DNA of 27,065 bases from CAZDML01 sp964506645 (GTDB lineage: Bacteria; Elusimicrobiota; Elusimicrobia; 2-01-FULL-59-12): the NCBI GenBank assembly GCA_964506645.1, contig CAZDML010000012.1:1-27065 (forward strand), read 5' to 3'. The position numbers and the translations under genes were made by a program. A model generated the notes under the pieces. It was not told the origin of the DNA, searched no databases, and saw nothing but the letters and a program-made list of their open reading frames with translations. Shown here piece by piece: positions 8,237 to 16,590 of this stretch; the first letter of the stretch is position 1, and each line of letters begins with the position of its first letter.

Positions 8237-9663
8237 AAGGGATTCTCCGCAATGGGTGTTAAGTGAAATTGCACTAAGACATTTTGCATGTTTGGACTCA
8301 AACCTGCTTCTTCATAAAGATAGACCGGACCGCGGGCCAGTGCCTGCCGGAGTCGATCCGCGGTCACCGCCCCTTGCGCGCCATTTTCCGCGACGTTCCA
8401 TGCCTGGCGACCAGAAAAGTACAAGAAATACAACCAGCGCGTCCCGCCTGTTGTCAGATAAAGCGATTCCGGCGCTGTGCGATGGGACAGGGCACTGACT
8501 TCGCTGTAGACCGTATTTTTTTCCAGTCGGCTCATGGGGCGGATACGCGTCTGGAGGTTGACCGCCAAAAGTAAAGCAAGTCCGAGGCCTCCAAATCCAT
8601 AGAAAAATCGGGCAGATTTTAATTTTTTTAAGCCCAGAGAAATCAGCAGAGCCAGGGGAACGACGTCTCCCATGCGGTAGTGAATATTATCCGGCTCCCA
8701 GGTGAAAAAAAACAGAGCATAGGTCCCGATCCAAAGCATGGCAAAACGCCATAGGCGATCTTTGCGATCTTCCAACGAACGTACGAGAGGAAGAGCCATC
8801 GTCGCCATCGAAAGAACAGTGAACCCCCACAGTTTTTGAGATGGATGCATGGTGTAAGGCCAAAATGTGCCCCAGATCTGTTTGAAAGACCCTTTGAACC
8901 ACAAAAAGAGAAAAGAGGCCCCAGGAAAATTCCAATGCGATTTCCCCACGCCTCCCCCCTCGATAGCGACAGTGCCCAGGAACCAACGCCACAATCGCAG
9001 GGGTACATAACCGAGATGCGGGCCGACGACCAGCCCCATAATGAACAGATAGGGCAGAAGAGTGGTTAGCGCCAGCACAGACAGATAGGTCATGAGACGT
9101 CTCTTTTTATCGGTAGGTTGCGGTGTGGTCCAGAAGGCATAAAGAGCGGGTACGACCCACAATCCGTGCGTGATATGCCCTAAAACAGCCAGGCCGTGAA
9201 ACAATCCTACCCATACCGGTTGCATCGCCGTCTGATCTTCACGAAAAAGGAAATAGGCCGCCCAGGAGAGCCCCAAAAATCCCAACGCATAGGGATTCGG
9301 CTCAATGCTCAGGAACCAGAATCCAGCGAACGTGCTGGTAAGGACAGTCACAAGCAGCGCTTGCACCTTGTCTTTTAAAGTGAGATGAAGAAATTGATAG
9401 AGACCGGCTAAACCGACGGCGGAAAGAAGCGATGTGTAGATCTGAAGTCCCAACAGAGCGCGAGTGATCCCTAAAGGCAGCAGCAGTGCTTTCCAGAAGA
9501 GGTATCCGCCCAGGCCGTACAGCAGGTGATTGCCGTGGACGAGGTTGACCCCTTGGCCCAGTTCAAGTGCGCTGGCACAGGCGATGGCGTCAAAATACCA
9601 ATAGGTCGACGGCCAAGCGAAGTAGAGGCCGAGCGGTATGAAGAACGCTAGGAGGGCGATCAA
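8218..9663 (-). CDS. Multi-span membrane protein, GT-C glycosyltransferase-like
   Basis: A 481-residue protein with about ten to eleven hydrophobic helices and a C-terminal soluble segment of about 100 residues. After the first helix it has YWYFDAIACASALELG, then HGNHLLYGLGGYLF. A loop acidic residue and a conserved His/Gly segment placed like this resemble GT39 or DUF2723-type GT-C proteins. It starts with TTG at 9663 as part of a TTGA overlap with the dehydrogenase stop; no nearby ATG exists, the next Met being far inside the gene. It overlaps the downstream GT2 start by 19 nt. It probably uses a lipid-linked sugar, but no motif fixes its substrate and the family is only inferred from topology. 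Confidence 0.65.
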   Translation of the reverse strand: MIALLAFFIPLGLYFAWPSTYWYFDAIACASALELGQGVNLVHGNHLLYGLGGYLFWKALLLPLGITRALLGLQIYTSLLSAVGLAGLYQFLHLTLKDKVQALLVTVLTSTFAGFWFLSIEPNPYALGFLGLSWAAYFLFREDQTAMQPVWVGLFHGLAVLGHITHGLWVVPALYAFWTTPQPTDKKRRLMTYLSVLALTTLLPYLFIMGLVVGPHLGYVPLRLWRWFLGTVAIEGGGVGKSHWNFPGASFLFLWFKGSFKQIWGTFWPYTMHPSQKLWGFTVLSMATMALPLVRSLEDRKDRLWRFAMLWIGTYALFFFTWEPDNIHYRMGDVVPLALLISLGLKKLKSARFFYGFGGLGLALLLAVNLQTRIRPMSRLEKNTVYSEVSALSHRTAPESLYLTTGGTRWLYFLYFSGRQAWNVAENGAQGAVTADRLRQALARGPVYLYEEAGLSPNMQNVLVQFHLTPIAENPLWFQVQ

Positions 9664-10952
9664 AGTCGGATAATATGTGAGGCTTTCAATCCACGGGTGA
9701 GGTTCCGCGTATCGAAGACCAGTCGGGAATGCTTGACGATCTCGGAAGGCTGAAACTTGCTGTGCGCTGTTGTAATCACGACCAGATCGGCGGATTTGAG
9801 CAGGGTCTTGCTGAGCGGTTTGCTGGTAAGTTTGAGATGGCCCAGGTTCAGGTGTGGCACCCAGGGGTCATGATAGGTCACGGACGCCCCATCTTTGTGC
9901 AGGAGCTCAATGATATCGAGGGCCGGAGACTCGCGCATATCGGAGACATTGGCCTTATAGGCTACGCCCAGGACGAGAATTTTTGATCCGTTGACGGCAC
10001 GTTTACGCTGGTTAAGAATGCGAGCAATTTTTTCAACGACGAATTCCGGCATATGACTGTTGATTTCTCCAGCCAATTCAATAAAGCGCGCCGAGAAATT
10101 GAGGGATTTCATCTTCCAGGACAAGTAATGCGGGTCGATGGGAATACAATGCCCGCCCAGGCCCGGTCCGGGGTAAAACGGCATAAATCCATACGGCTTG
10201 CTGGAGGCAGCTTCGATGACTTCCCAGACGTTCAAGTTGAGTTTGTCACAGATGAGAGCGATTTCATTGACCAGCCCGATATTGATCGAGCGGAAGGTGT
10301 TTTCCAGCAGCTTCACGAGTTCGGCGCTTTCCGCGGAAGACACAGGAATAATCTTTTGGATCACCTGGCCATAGAGCAAGCATGCCAGCTCCTGGCACTT
10401 CGGGGTAATCCCCCCAACGACTTTGGGAGTATTGGTGAGATGGAATTGTTTATTCCCCGGGTCGATGCGTTCCGGAGAGAAGGCAACGAAAAAGTCCGTT
10501 CCAATTTTAAGACCGGTCTTTTCGAGAATTGGCAGCATGAAATCGCGCGTCGTTCCCGGGTAGGTGGTGCTTTCGAGAATAATGAGCTGATCTTTATGCA
10601 AAGTCTGTGCGATTTTTTCAGCCGCTGAACCGATGTAGGAGACATCAGGATCCTTGGTTTTATTCAGCGGGGTGGGCACGCAGATGATGACGGCGTCGAC
10701 GGTGCGCAACTTGGAGAAATCGGTCGTTGCGGTGAGTATGCCTTTGTCGGTAAGTTCTTCAATATCCCGGCTGGGAACGTCTTCAATATAGGAATGGCCC
10801 GCCAGAAGACTTTTAACTTTGCGGGTGTCGAGCTCGAAGCCTACCGTGGGGAAGCCGGCTTTGGCAAATTCGACAGCCAACGGCAATCCGACATACCCTA
10901 AACCTAATATACCCACACGGGCTCGACGCGACTGAATCTTCTCTCGTATCAC
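9660..10952 (-). CDS. UDP-sugar 6-dehydrogenase (WbpA/TviB/UDP-N-acetylglucosamine dehydrogenase type)
   Basis: A 430-residue NAD-dependent enzyme that oxidises the C6 hydroxyl of a UDP-sugar to a carboxylate, giving a UDP-uronic acid. The N-terminal NAD-binding motif is GLGYVG (17-22), followed by SPERIDPGN (159-167), AELVKLLENTFR (210-221) and the catalytic cysteine C269 in GPGLGGHCIPIDP. The C-terminal UDP-binding domain has LGVAYKANVSDMRESPA. The SPERIDPGN and GLGGHCIPIDP forms match the UDP-HexNAc dehydrogenase branch better than UDP-glucose dehydrogenase. It starts with GTG, supported by an AGGAGG sequence 5 nt upstream, the clearest ribosome-binding site in the window. It overlaps the next gene by 4 nt. 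Its product could be amidated by the AsnB-type enzyme upstream. Confidence 0.94.
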   Translation of the reverse strand: MIREKIQSRRARVGILGLGYVGLPLAVEFAKAGFPTVGFELDTRKVKSLLAGHSYIEDVPSRDIEELTDKGILTATTDFSKLRTVDAVIICVPTPLNKTKDPDVSYIGSAAEKIAQTLHKDQLIILESTTYPGTTRDFMLPILEKTGLKIGTDFFVAFSPERIDPGNKQFHLTNTPKVVGGITPKCQELACLLYGQVIQKIIPVSSAESAELVKLLENTFRSINIGLVNEIALICDKLNLNVWEVIEAASSKPYGFMPFYPGPGLGGHCIPIDPHYLSWKMKSLNFSARFIELAGEINSHMPEFVVEKIARILNQRKRAVNGSKILVLGVAYKANVSDMRESPALDIIELLHKDGASVTYHDPWVPHLNLGHLKLTSKPLSKTLLKSADLVVITTAHSKFQPSEIVKHSRLVFDTRNLTRGLKASHIIRL

Positions 10953-10957
10953 AGGAT

Positions 10958-10963
10958 CCTCCT
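10958..10963 (-). promoter_or_regulatory. Strong Shine-Dalgarno sequence for the dehydrogenase
   Basis: AGGAGG on the minus strand lies 5 nt before the GTG at 10952-10950 and decides that start. It sits in one of the few real gaps of the cluster (10953-10980), so this gene is probably translated at its own rate rather than by coupling. Confidence 0.8.
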
Positions 10964-10980
10964 AAAATTGAGCAGGTATT

Positions 10981-12132
10981 TTATCCAATTCTCCGTCGAT
11001 CCGCAAGCGGACTTTCGACGAGGGATTCGTAGAGGTTTTCAAGCTGCTGCACCATGGGCAGAATGCGGAAATGACGCAGGGTGTGTTCGCGGGCGGCTTG
11101 GCCCATCTGCCGGGCCGCGGTGGGGTCTTTGAGGACCTGCAGCAGAGCGGCAGTGAGAGCGGAAACATCCCCTGGCGGGACACGCAGGCCGAGACGGGTA
11201 TCAGTAAGCATCTCAGGAACTCCCCCCACGTCCGCGGCGACGACGGGAACCCCGCTGGCCATGGCTTCCAGGACGGCCAACCCAAAACCTTCCGATAATG
11301 ACGGGAGGACGAAGACAGACAACAATGGGTAGAGTGTTTCGCTGGGGATTTCGTGTCCAAGCCAGACCACAGAGGAGTCAATGGCCAGGGATTTTGCAAG
11401 TTGGTGAAGTCCTTCGCGGTCAGGACCTTCTCCCGCTAATAACAAGGCCGCCTCAGGAATTTGTTTTTTAATCGCAGAGAAACTCGTTAGCAAGCCTTTA
11501 AGGCCTTTGATGGGTTCTACAATACGGCCGATGTAGCCGATGACGGGGCCTTGCGCAGGGAGTCCGACGCTTTGCCGAGTCTCTGGGGACGCGACCGCAG
11601 GAACAAAACGGTCGGTATCGACCGCATTGGGCAGCAGTTCAATCCGAGCGGCAGCCGCAGGAAACTGCGCAAGCAAATGGTCTTTGACCGTCTGCGATAC
11701 GGCAATCAGTCTATGCGCGCGCGGGGCGAGCTGCTTTTCCAGAAAGCGTGTGAGAGGATTGCCCACGGTCGTCACATAGTGGTGATGGGTCATCACTCGG
11801 TAACGGGTAGCCGAAAGGCAGGCCAGAAGATTAGGAATATGGAGATGCGAATGTATAAGGTCTGGCTTCGCCTGTTCAAGATAGGCACACCAACGGCGGT
11901 AGGAGGACCAGAGTGAATAGCGCGGTGCTCCCAGAGCGACGACACGGATGCCGGCTTTTCGCAGAACGTCCCCCACGGCGCCATCCTGTCGAAGCGCCAC
12001 GACCGTGATGTCAAAACGCTCGTGATTGACCCGTGTGGCGATGTCAAAAATTAAGCGCTCTGCACCCCCCCAATCGAGCCCGACACAGAAATGGGTGATC
12101 TTTAGACGTTTGCCGGGGATCGCTCCCATCAC
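10981..12132 (-). CDS. Glycosyltransferase family 4 (GT-B fold)
   Basis: A 383-residue retaining glycosyltransferase. The N-terminus has HFCVGLDWGGAERL (14-27, the GT4 acceptor-side glycine motif), DLIHSHLHIPN (91-101) and LIAVSQ (142-147). The donor domain has VIGYIGRIVEPIKG (197-210), LLAGEGPDRE (231-240), VFVLPSLSEGFGLAVLEAMA and the EX7E pair E281/E289. It probably acts in the cytoplasm on a lipid-linked glycan. The start is either GTG 12132 (GTGA overlap with the membrane protein before it) or ATG 12129 (TGATG); they differ by one residue. It is followed by 28 nt before the dehydrogenase. Donor and linkage are not predictable. Confidence 0.93.
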   Translation of the reverse strand: MMGAIPGKRLKITHFCVGLDWGGAERLIFDIATRVNHERFDITVVALRQDGAVGDVLRKAGIRVVALGAPRYSLWSSYRRWCAYLEQAKPDLIHSHLHIPNLLACLSATRYRVMTHHHYVTTVGNPLTRFLEKQLAPRAHRLIAVSQTVKDHLLAQFPAAAARIELLPNAVDTDRFVPAVASPETRQSVGLPAQGPVIGYIGRIVEPIKGLKGLLTSFSAIKKQIPEAALLLAGEGPDREGLHQLAKSLAIDSSVVWLGHEIPSETLYPLLSVFVLPSLSEGFGLAVLEAMASGVPVVAADVGGVPEMLTDTRLGLRVPPGDVSALTAALLQVLKDPTAARQMGQAAREHTLRHFRILPMVQQLENLYESLVESPLADRRRIG

Positions 12133-13860
12133 CCTTGTCCCTGGGGCAGTTTCTTAAAGATTTTAATTTCCATGGCCGGACCCACCACCGTCAGCGTGAA
12201 ATCTGGCATTAGCCATTTGTTTGAACTTAACGAAAACGGCACAAAGTGGTGCACGAGCTCGTAACGTGGAATCTGCATGACCGGCTGGTTATTCAGGACA
12301 AAATATTCAGGAAGCTCGTTGTAGGGTGCTTTTTCTAGACTTTCAAGGCTAGGAAAAGTGTCCAGCGGGTAACGATGGAAAGCCAGGCTCGGAAACACTC
12401 CGGGATGTGGATAGGCCAGGCATCCGATATGAGTTCCGGCTGGCATCGCGTTGAGCACGCGCTCGGCTTGAAAGACGGTCGATGTGCCGTTCGCATCACG
12501 AATATAGTTGACCACGTAAGAGGCCGCATGCACGCCGGAGAGCGCGACGAGCAAAAGAATGATTGCCACTCCCCCGGGGCGGTGCTTTTGAATGACGGTG
12601 TAGAGCCCCCAGGCCATCAGCATGGCAAAGAANNNNNNNNNNGATAGATGATAATGGCAAAGCGGGTCGGACATTCTCCGCTGCTCGCCCAGTAAAAAGC
12701 GGGTAAGTAAACGAGCGGTACAACAGTCATGACGCACTTTTCACGAGTCGCTTCCCGGCTCAGGAGATATCCCAGAAGACTCATGAAAGAGACCAGACTC
12801 AGCCACCAGGGCATGCCTTTGAAAAATAAATTTGAGATCGATGTCATGGCGTTCTCATCAAACACTCCCTTTAAAACGGTCATTTCTGTAATAAAGATTT
12901 TGTGACTGGGGATGACGTAAGGATTGGTGATGAGATAGGTCAGACCAAAGAGCGACCCTGAGAGGAAGAAAGATTTCAATTTGTTAGGGGAGTGACTTGT
13001 CAGAATCAGAACAAACGGCACAAGCAGAGTGATGCCATAATTGAGCAGAGACCCCGCAGCCAGTCCTGAGAACACCGACGCCCATACCCAGTAACGCTGT
13101 TTTTCCTCTTTGAGGTAGCGTAGGCAGAAGTAAAAACTCGCCATGGCCCATCCCACGCCGAAGGCATGCGGCTTAATTTCTCGTGCCAGGCAAAACGGTC
13201 CCGGCAAAAAGACATAGAGCAGGACCGCTAGCACGGCAATTTCCGGACCTTTCCAGAGGCGTGCACACTGATAAATCAAAAGGAGCGTCACTAGATACAT
13301 CAAAACGCTCATCGTTCGTCCCACCAGAAGCATTTTGCGTAGCTCGAAGGGATGAAGAATGTAATAGGTTGCGTCCGGCACGATATGTACCCAACCAGCG
13401 AGGGCGGAAACACCGAGAGCGGCACAAATGGGGTAGAGGAACGCCCCACCGTATTGGTAGGAATGCGGATTAAAATTGAACTGGCGAGGTTTCATCGTGC
13501 TGATCGGTCCGTAAGCGGTCGAGGCATCGCCGGAGTAGGTCCATGCCAGGTAATGGCGGTAGATGCGCAGATAGTCCACCTTGTGGGTCTGCCAAGTGAT
13601 GTGCTGCGGAGCCGTTAAATAGGGAATTTCAAGCGGGCCTTGTTCGTTTCCATCGACATGGAGGTTAACGGCATACCCTTTTTCACGGGTGAGCTGGGCA
13701 ATGTCTTCGTAGAGGTTCGGAGTTTCCTGAGGCATCAGGCCATCGATGCGCGGCACACTCACAACACCCCATTGAAAACCGAGAANNNNNNNNNNCAGAC
13801 AGCGACGAGAAGAAAAGCGGGAATCAGTAGTCGTTTCGAAGACACAAGCGATTCTAACAT
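12129..13860 (-). CDS. GT-C integral membrane glycosyltransferase (family 39-like), interrupted by two N blocks
   Basis: This gene is cut by N blocks at 13786-13795 and 12633-12642, but the three parts join in one frame. It starts at ATG 13860 with MLESLVSSKRLLIPAFLLVAV, the first membrane helix; this start was chosen because it falls 5 nt after the upstream GT2 stop. The protein has about 571 residues if each block stands for 2 nt. A large early loop (about residues 35-170) is rich in aromatic and acidic residues and includes IDGLMP and DASTAYGP, followed by about nine hydrophobic helices and a periplasmic tail of about 120 residues. That is the GT-C plan. No clear D-D or E-D catalytic motif could be fixed, and the family name is inferred. 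The stop overlaps the next gene. Confidence 0.72.
12633..12642. other. Assembly gap (10 N) inside a GT-C gene
   Basis: The reading frame before the block ends ATC TAT C and resumes TTC TTT GCC, so the true gap must be 2 nt modulo 3. With 2 nt the join is one unknown residue (Leu, Pro, His, Gln or Arg) within a hydrophobic helix. Confidence 0.95.
13786..13795. other. Assembly gap (10 N) near the start of the GT-C gene
   Basis: The frame before the block ends GTC TG and resumes TT CTC GGT, again needing 2 nt modulo 3. With 2 nt the two missing residues are Cys or Trp then Phe, Leu, Ile or Val, which continues the first helix. Confidence 0.95.
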
Positions 13861-13865
13861 AGGCA

Positions 13866-14588
13866 TTAATTGGAAAATCGGAAGCGCAGCAGCGTCCAGA
13901 CGGCTTTGAGTCCATCACTGGCTTTGATTTTTTTTCCCTCCTCACGCGAACGCGGAATGTAATCGATAGGAACTTCAACAATGGGAACCTGCATCTTGAT
14001 GAGTTTGGCGGTCAGCTCGTGGTCGGTTTCAAAACCGTGGGTTTTGATTTGCATCCGTTTTAATAACGAAAGCGGATACAGTTTATAGGCTGTCAGTGAG
14101 TCGGTGATACGGCGTTGATAGAGTAAGGCGATCCACAACGTTAAAAGTCCATTCGCGAGCCATGCCCCCAGTTCTTGTTCGGGCAATTTCCCCGGCAATA
14201 TAGACGACCGACCTTTTTGGTGAATCCCCATCGGCCTGCTTCCGTACACAACAGCCCCGGGATGTTCTTGAAGAATCTGTAGCATGGGCAAATAGTCTTG
14301 TGGATTATATTCCAGGTCGGCATCTTGAACGATCACATAGTCACCGCTGGCCTGGGAAATGCCGTATTGCACGGCTCGGCCCTTGCCTTGGTTGGCTTGC
14401 TGGAGACAGCGGACTTCCTGAAAAGCGGAGGCCAGCGCAAATGTCCTGTCTTTCGATCCGTCATCCACTACAATTACTTCTTTGGAAAAACCCAGAGATT
14501 CCGTAGGGACTGCCAGGACTTTTTCCAGCAGGGAGGTGATAAACCGTTCCTCGTTGTACGCCGGGATAACAACCGAGAGCTTCTTCAT
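13866..14588 (-). CDS. Glycosyltransferase family 2, polyprenol-phosphate sugar synthase type
   Basis: A 240-residue GT-A enzyme. It has VVIPAYNEE (6-14), VDDGSKD (41-47), NQGKGRAVQYG (66-76) and QDADLEY (88-94), the metal-binding site. The C-terminal part has GRSSIL, TDSLTAYK and PIDYIPRSREEGKKI. These features fit dolichyl/polyprenyl-phosphate mannose or glucose synthases (DPM1 family), which load one sugar on a lipid phosphate. It has no membrane helices of its own, so it is the soluble type. Its ATG overlaps the stop of the YvcK-GT2 fusion by 4 nt, and its stop is followed 5 nt later by the GT-C gene, its likely partner. It is a close paralogue of the GT2 domain of the fusion next door. 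Confidence 0.93.
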   Translation of the reverse strand: MKKLSVVIPAYNEERFITSLLEKVLAVPTESLGFSKEVIVVDDGSKDRTFALASAFQEVRCLQQANQGKGRAVQYGISQASGDYVIVQDADLEYNPQDYLPMLQILQEHPGAVVYGSRPMGIHQKGRSSILPGKLPEQELGAWLANGLLTLWIALLYQRRITDSLTAYKLYPLSLLKRMQIKTHGFETDHELTAKLIKMQVPIVEVPIDYIPRSREEGKKIKASDGLKAVWTLLRFRFSN

Positions 14589-16582
14589 TGCGGGCTAAAG
14601 CGGTGATAGATCAAGGACAGGATAGCGACAATGCCATCCCAGACCGTCGTCTTTTTTCCTTGCTTGCGCGTGCGGGGCCAGTAATCGACCGGCAGTTCCA
14701 GGATAAAGAGGCCGCGGCGACCCAGTTTCCCGACGATTTCTGTTTCCAGATTGAGGCCGTTGGAGGTTAGCTTGAGACTTTTTAGAAGGCGCGTATCAAA
14801 CGCTTTGATTCCGGTAAACACATCACTGATAAAACGGTTGTAGAGCACAAGGCTTAGCGAACTCACCAGCATCCCCCCGTATTTGCTCATGAAATACATC
14901 AGGTAATTGCCCTGATAAATATCGAGAATGCGCTGGCTCACATTGACGCATTTGATCGCGCGGCTGCCAAACACCACCTGAAATTCGTTTTTGGAGACTT
15001 CCTGAATAATTTGCAAGAGGTCATTGACGCTGTATTCCGCGTCGCTGGGATAAAAAACACAGATGTTGCCGGTTGCTTTTTCTATGCCCATGCGCAGCGC
15101 GGCGCCTCGGCCCAGGGGTTTTGGAAGTGTATAGATTTCGATATCACTTTGTTTGCGCGCCAGCTCCAGGGTGTGGTCTGTCGATCCACCATCCACCACA
15201 ATAATCTGTTTTCCAAGATCAAGCGATGTGAGATTTAGCTGAGTCAGGTCTTTGAGAACGGTCGCGAGGGTGCGTTCTTCATTCAGGGCTGGAACAATAA
15301 TCGACACCGTGTGCGGAAAAGGCTTAAGTTTTTTCTGTAGTTTGGAATTGACCACGCTGACGATTTCATCAACGACCATGCCTCCCGAGTGGCCCCGATC
15401 TTTGGTTTCCCAATCCGTGAGAACAACCGTGTCGAGCGGATAGGGAAACGTGGCGGGGTCGAAGAAGACATAGTCCGAAGAAGCCCCTGTGGCTGGGCTC
15501 GTGTTCTGTAAAAAGAACAGAGTCACCAGTTGGTTCCATGAAAACGCATTTTTGCCCTTGGAATTTAAGTAAAAGAAGAGTTTGTTGACCAGGCTGGCCG
15601 CTGTTTCGTTGCGGATCTCATAGTCTTTATAGATATTGCCGACAAAAATCTTTTCTGCCGCCGTGTTCCGCGCTATGGCGGCCGCTAGATCCTGGGTAAA
15701 GTACGAAGGAAAAAGGGAGGAATGCTGGGTGCCCGGCCCATAAATAATCATGTCAGCGCTTTCAAGAACGCTTTTGGCTTGCGGGTTCATCTTCGGTGTG
15801 ATGGCACGCTGCCCAAGAAATTCCAGTGCGCCGCGATGGTCGCGTGCGCGCAGCTGGGTCGTTTCATCGGGGGTTAAGTAATTGGGGAGCAGGAATATTT
15901 CTTCGATCGGGGTCGCGTCCTGGATGGACACAATCGCGGCTTCATCGGCCAGGTAGGTGTTGTCCTTCTTGAGGGCCACCAGAACCAGGTTTTCCCCTGC
16001 CGTGACGTTAAGCACTTGGCCGCGCAACGGGCTAACCTTAGAGAAAGCGTCGATAGCTTCATTGAACGAACGGTTGCTTTGAAGAAAACAGCCTGTGAAG
16101 AAGAGATTCCCCAGGCTGCAATCGCTAAATTCAAAGAGCTTCCCCGCCTTGATCTGTTCATCGTAGTAGGCGATGAAGGCGCGCGCATAGCCGGCGATAA
16201 TCTTCGTCTGGCGATGATTAAGGTCCAGGGCGTAAGGGTGGATGTCTGCTTCAAGCGTGTCCCAGGATTCTTTTGCAAAACCTGTCAGAGCGGCGATGGC
16301 CTTCTGGGCCGGGGTACTTTGTGGAAAACGGTATTCCAGTAGAAATTTAAATGCCCGATCTGCGCGATCCGTAGGATCGATCAGTCGCGCGATGTTTTTG
16401 CGCACATCCGAGGGCCCAAGCATTCCCGGCACGAACCGGCGCAGGGCCCCGGTAGAAAGCCCGTCATCGTAGGTGTTGACCAGAAGGATCAGCTCGATTT
16501 GGGCATGTTTCATCAGGGCTTCGGTAATCGAGTGGGTCCCTCTGCCTCCTGAAAACATCGCGATGCGGAATTTTGCGGTCAT
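14585..16582 (-). CDS. Fusion protein: YvcK/CofD-like UDP-sugar-binding domain plus family 2 glycosyltransferase
   Basis: A 665-residue two-domain protein. Residues 1-415 are a YvcK/CofD family domain: FSGGRGTHSITEAL (10-23), NTYDDGLSTGALR (36-48), GPSDVRKN (56-63), CSLGNLFFTGCF (155-166), IIYGPGTQHSSLFPSYF (279-295) and a late DRGHSGGMVVDEI. YvcK proteins bind UDP-sugars; CofD moves a phospho-lactyl-type group to a flavin-like acceptor. Residues 424-665 are a GT2 domain like DPM1: VSIIVPALNEE (426-436), VVDGGSTDH (462-470), YPSDAEY (511-517), VFGSRA and PVDYWPRTRKQGKKT (631-645). YPSDAEY holds the metal-site acids (D514, E516). It starts 8 nt after the nucleotidyltransferase stop and overlaps the next GT2. 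The join is within one clean ORF with no N block. The function of the first domain is unknown; it may bind or sense the donor sugar. Confidence 0.88.
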   Translation of the reverse strand: MTAKFRIAMFSGGRGTHSITEALMKHAQIELILLVNTYDDGLSTGALRRFVPGMLGPSDVRKNIARLIDPTDRADRAFKFLLEYRFPQSTPAQKAIAALTGFAKESWDTLEADIHPYALDLNHRQTKIIAGYARAFIAYYDEQIKAGKLFEFSDCSLGNLFFTGCFLQSNRSFNEAIDAFSKVSPLRGQVLNVTAGENLVLVALKKDNTYLADEAAIVSIQDATPIEEIFLLPNYLTPDETTQLRARDHRGALEFLGQRAITPKMNPQAKSVLESADMIIYGPGTQHSSLFPSYFTQDLAAAIARNTAAEKIFVGNIYKDYEIRNETAASLVNKLFFYLNSKGKNAFSWNQLVTLFFLQNTSPATGASSDYVFFDPATFPYPLDTVVLTDWETKDRGHSGGMVVDEIVSVVNSKLQKKLKPFPHTVSIIVPALNEERTLATVLKDLTQLNLTSLDLGKQIIVVDGGSTDHTLELARKQSDIEIYTLPKPLGRGAALRMGIEKATGNICVFYPSDAEYSVNDLLQIIQEVSKNEFQVVFGSRAIKCVNVSQRILDIYQGNYLMYFMSKYGGMLVSSLSLVLYNRFISDVFTGIKAFDTRLLKSLKLTSNGLNLETEIVGKLGRRGLFILELPVDYWPRTRKQGKKTTVWDGIVAILSLIYHRFSPQ

Positions 16583-16590
16583 GGCGAGAT

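Noticed and set aside
10053..10628. Plus-strand reading frame of 191 codons
   Set aside because: It is opposite the UDP-sugar dehydrogenase, whose motifs are unambiguous on the minus strand.
13796..13981. N-terminal extension of the GT-C frame to 13981
   Set aside because: That extension reads through the end of the upstream GT2 gene in another frame across an N block; the ATG at 13860 gives a clean membrane helix.
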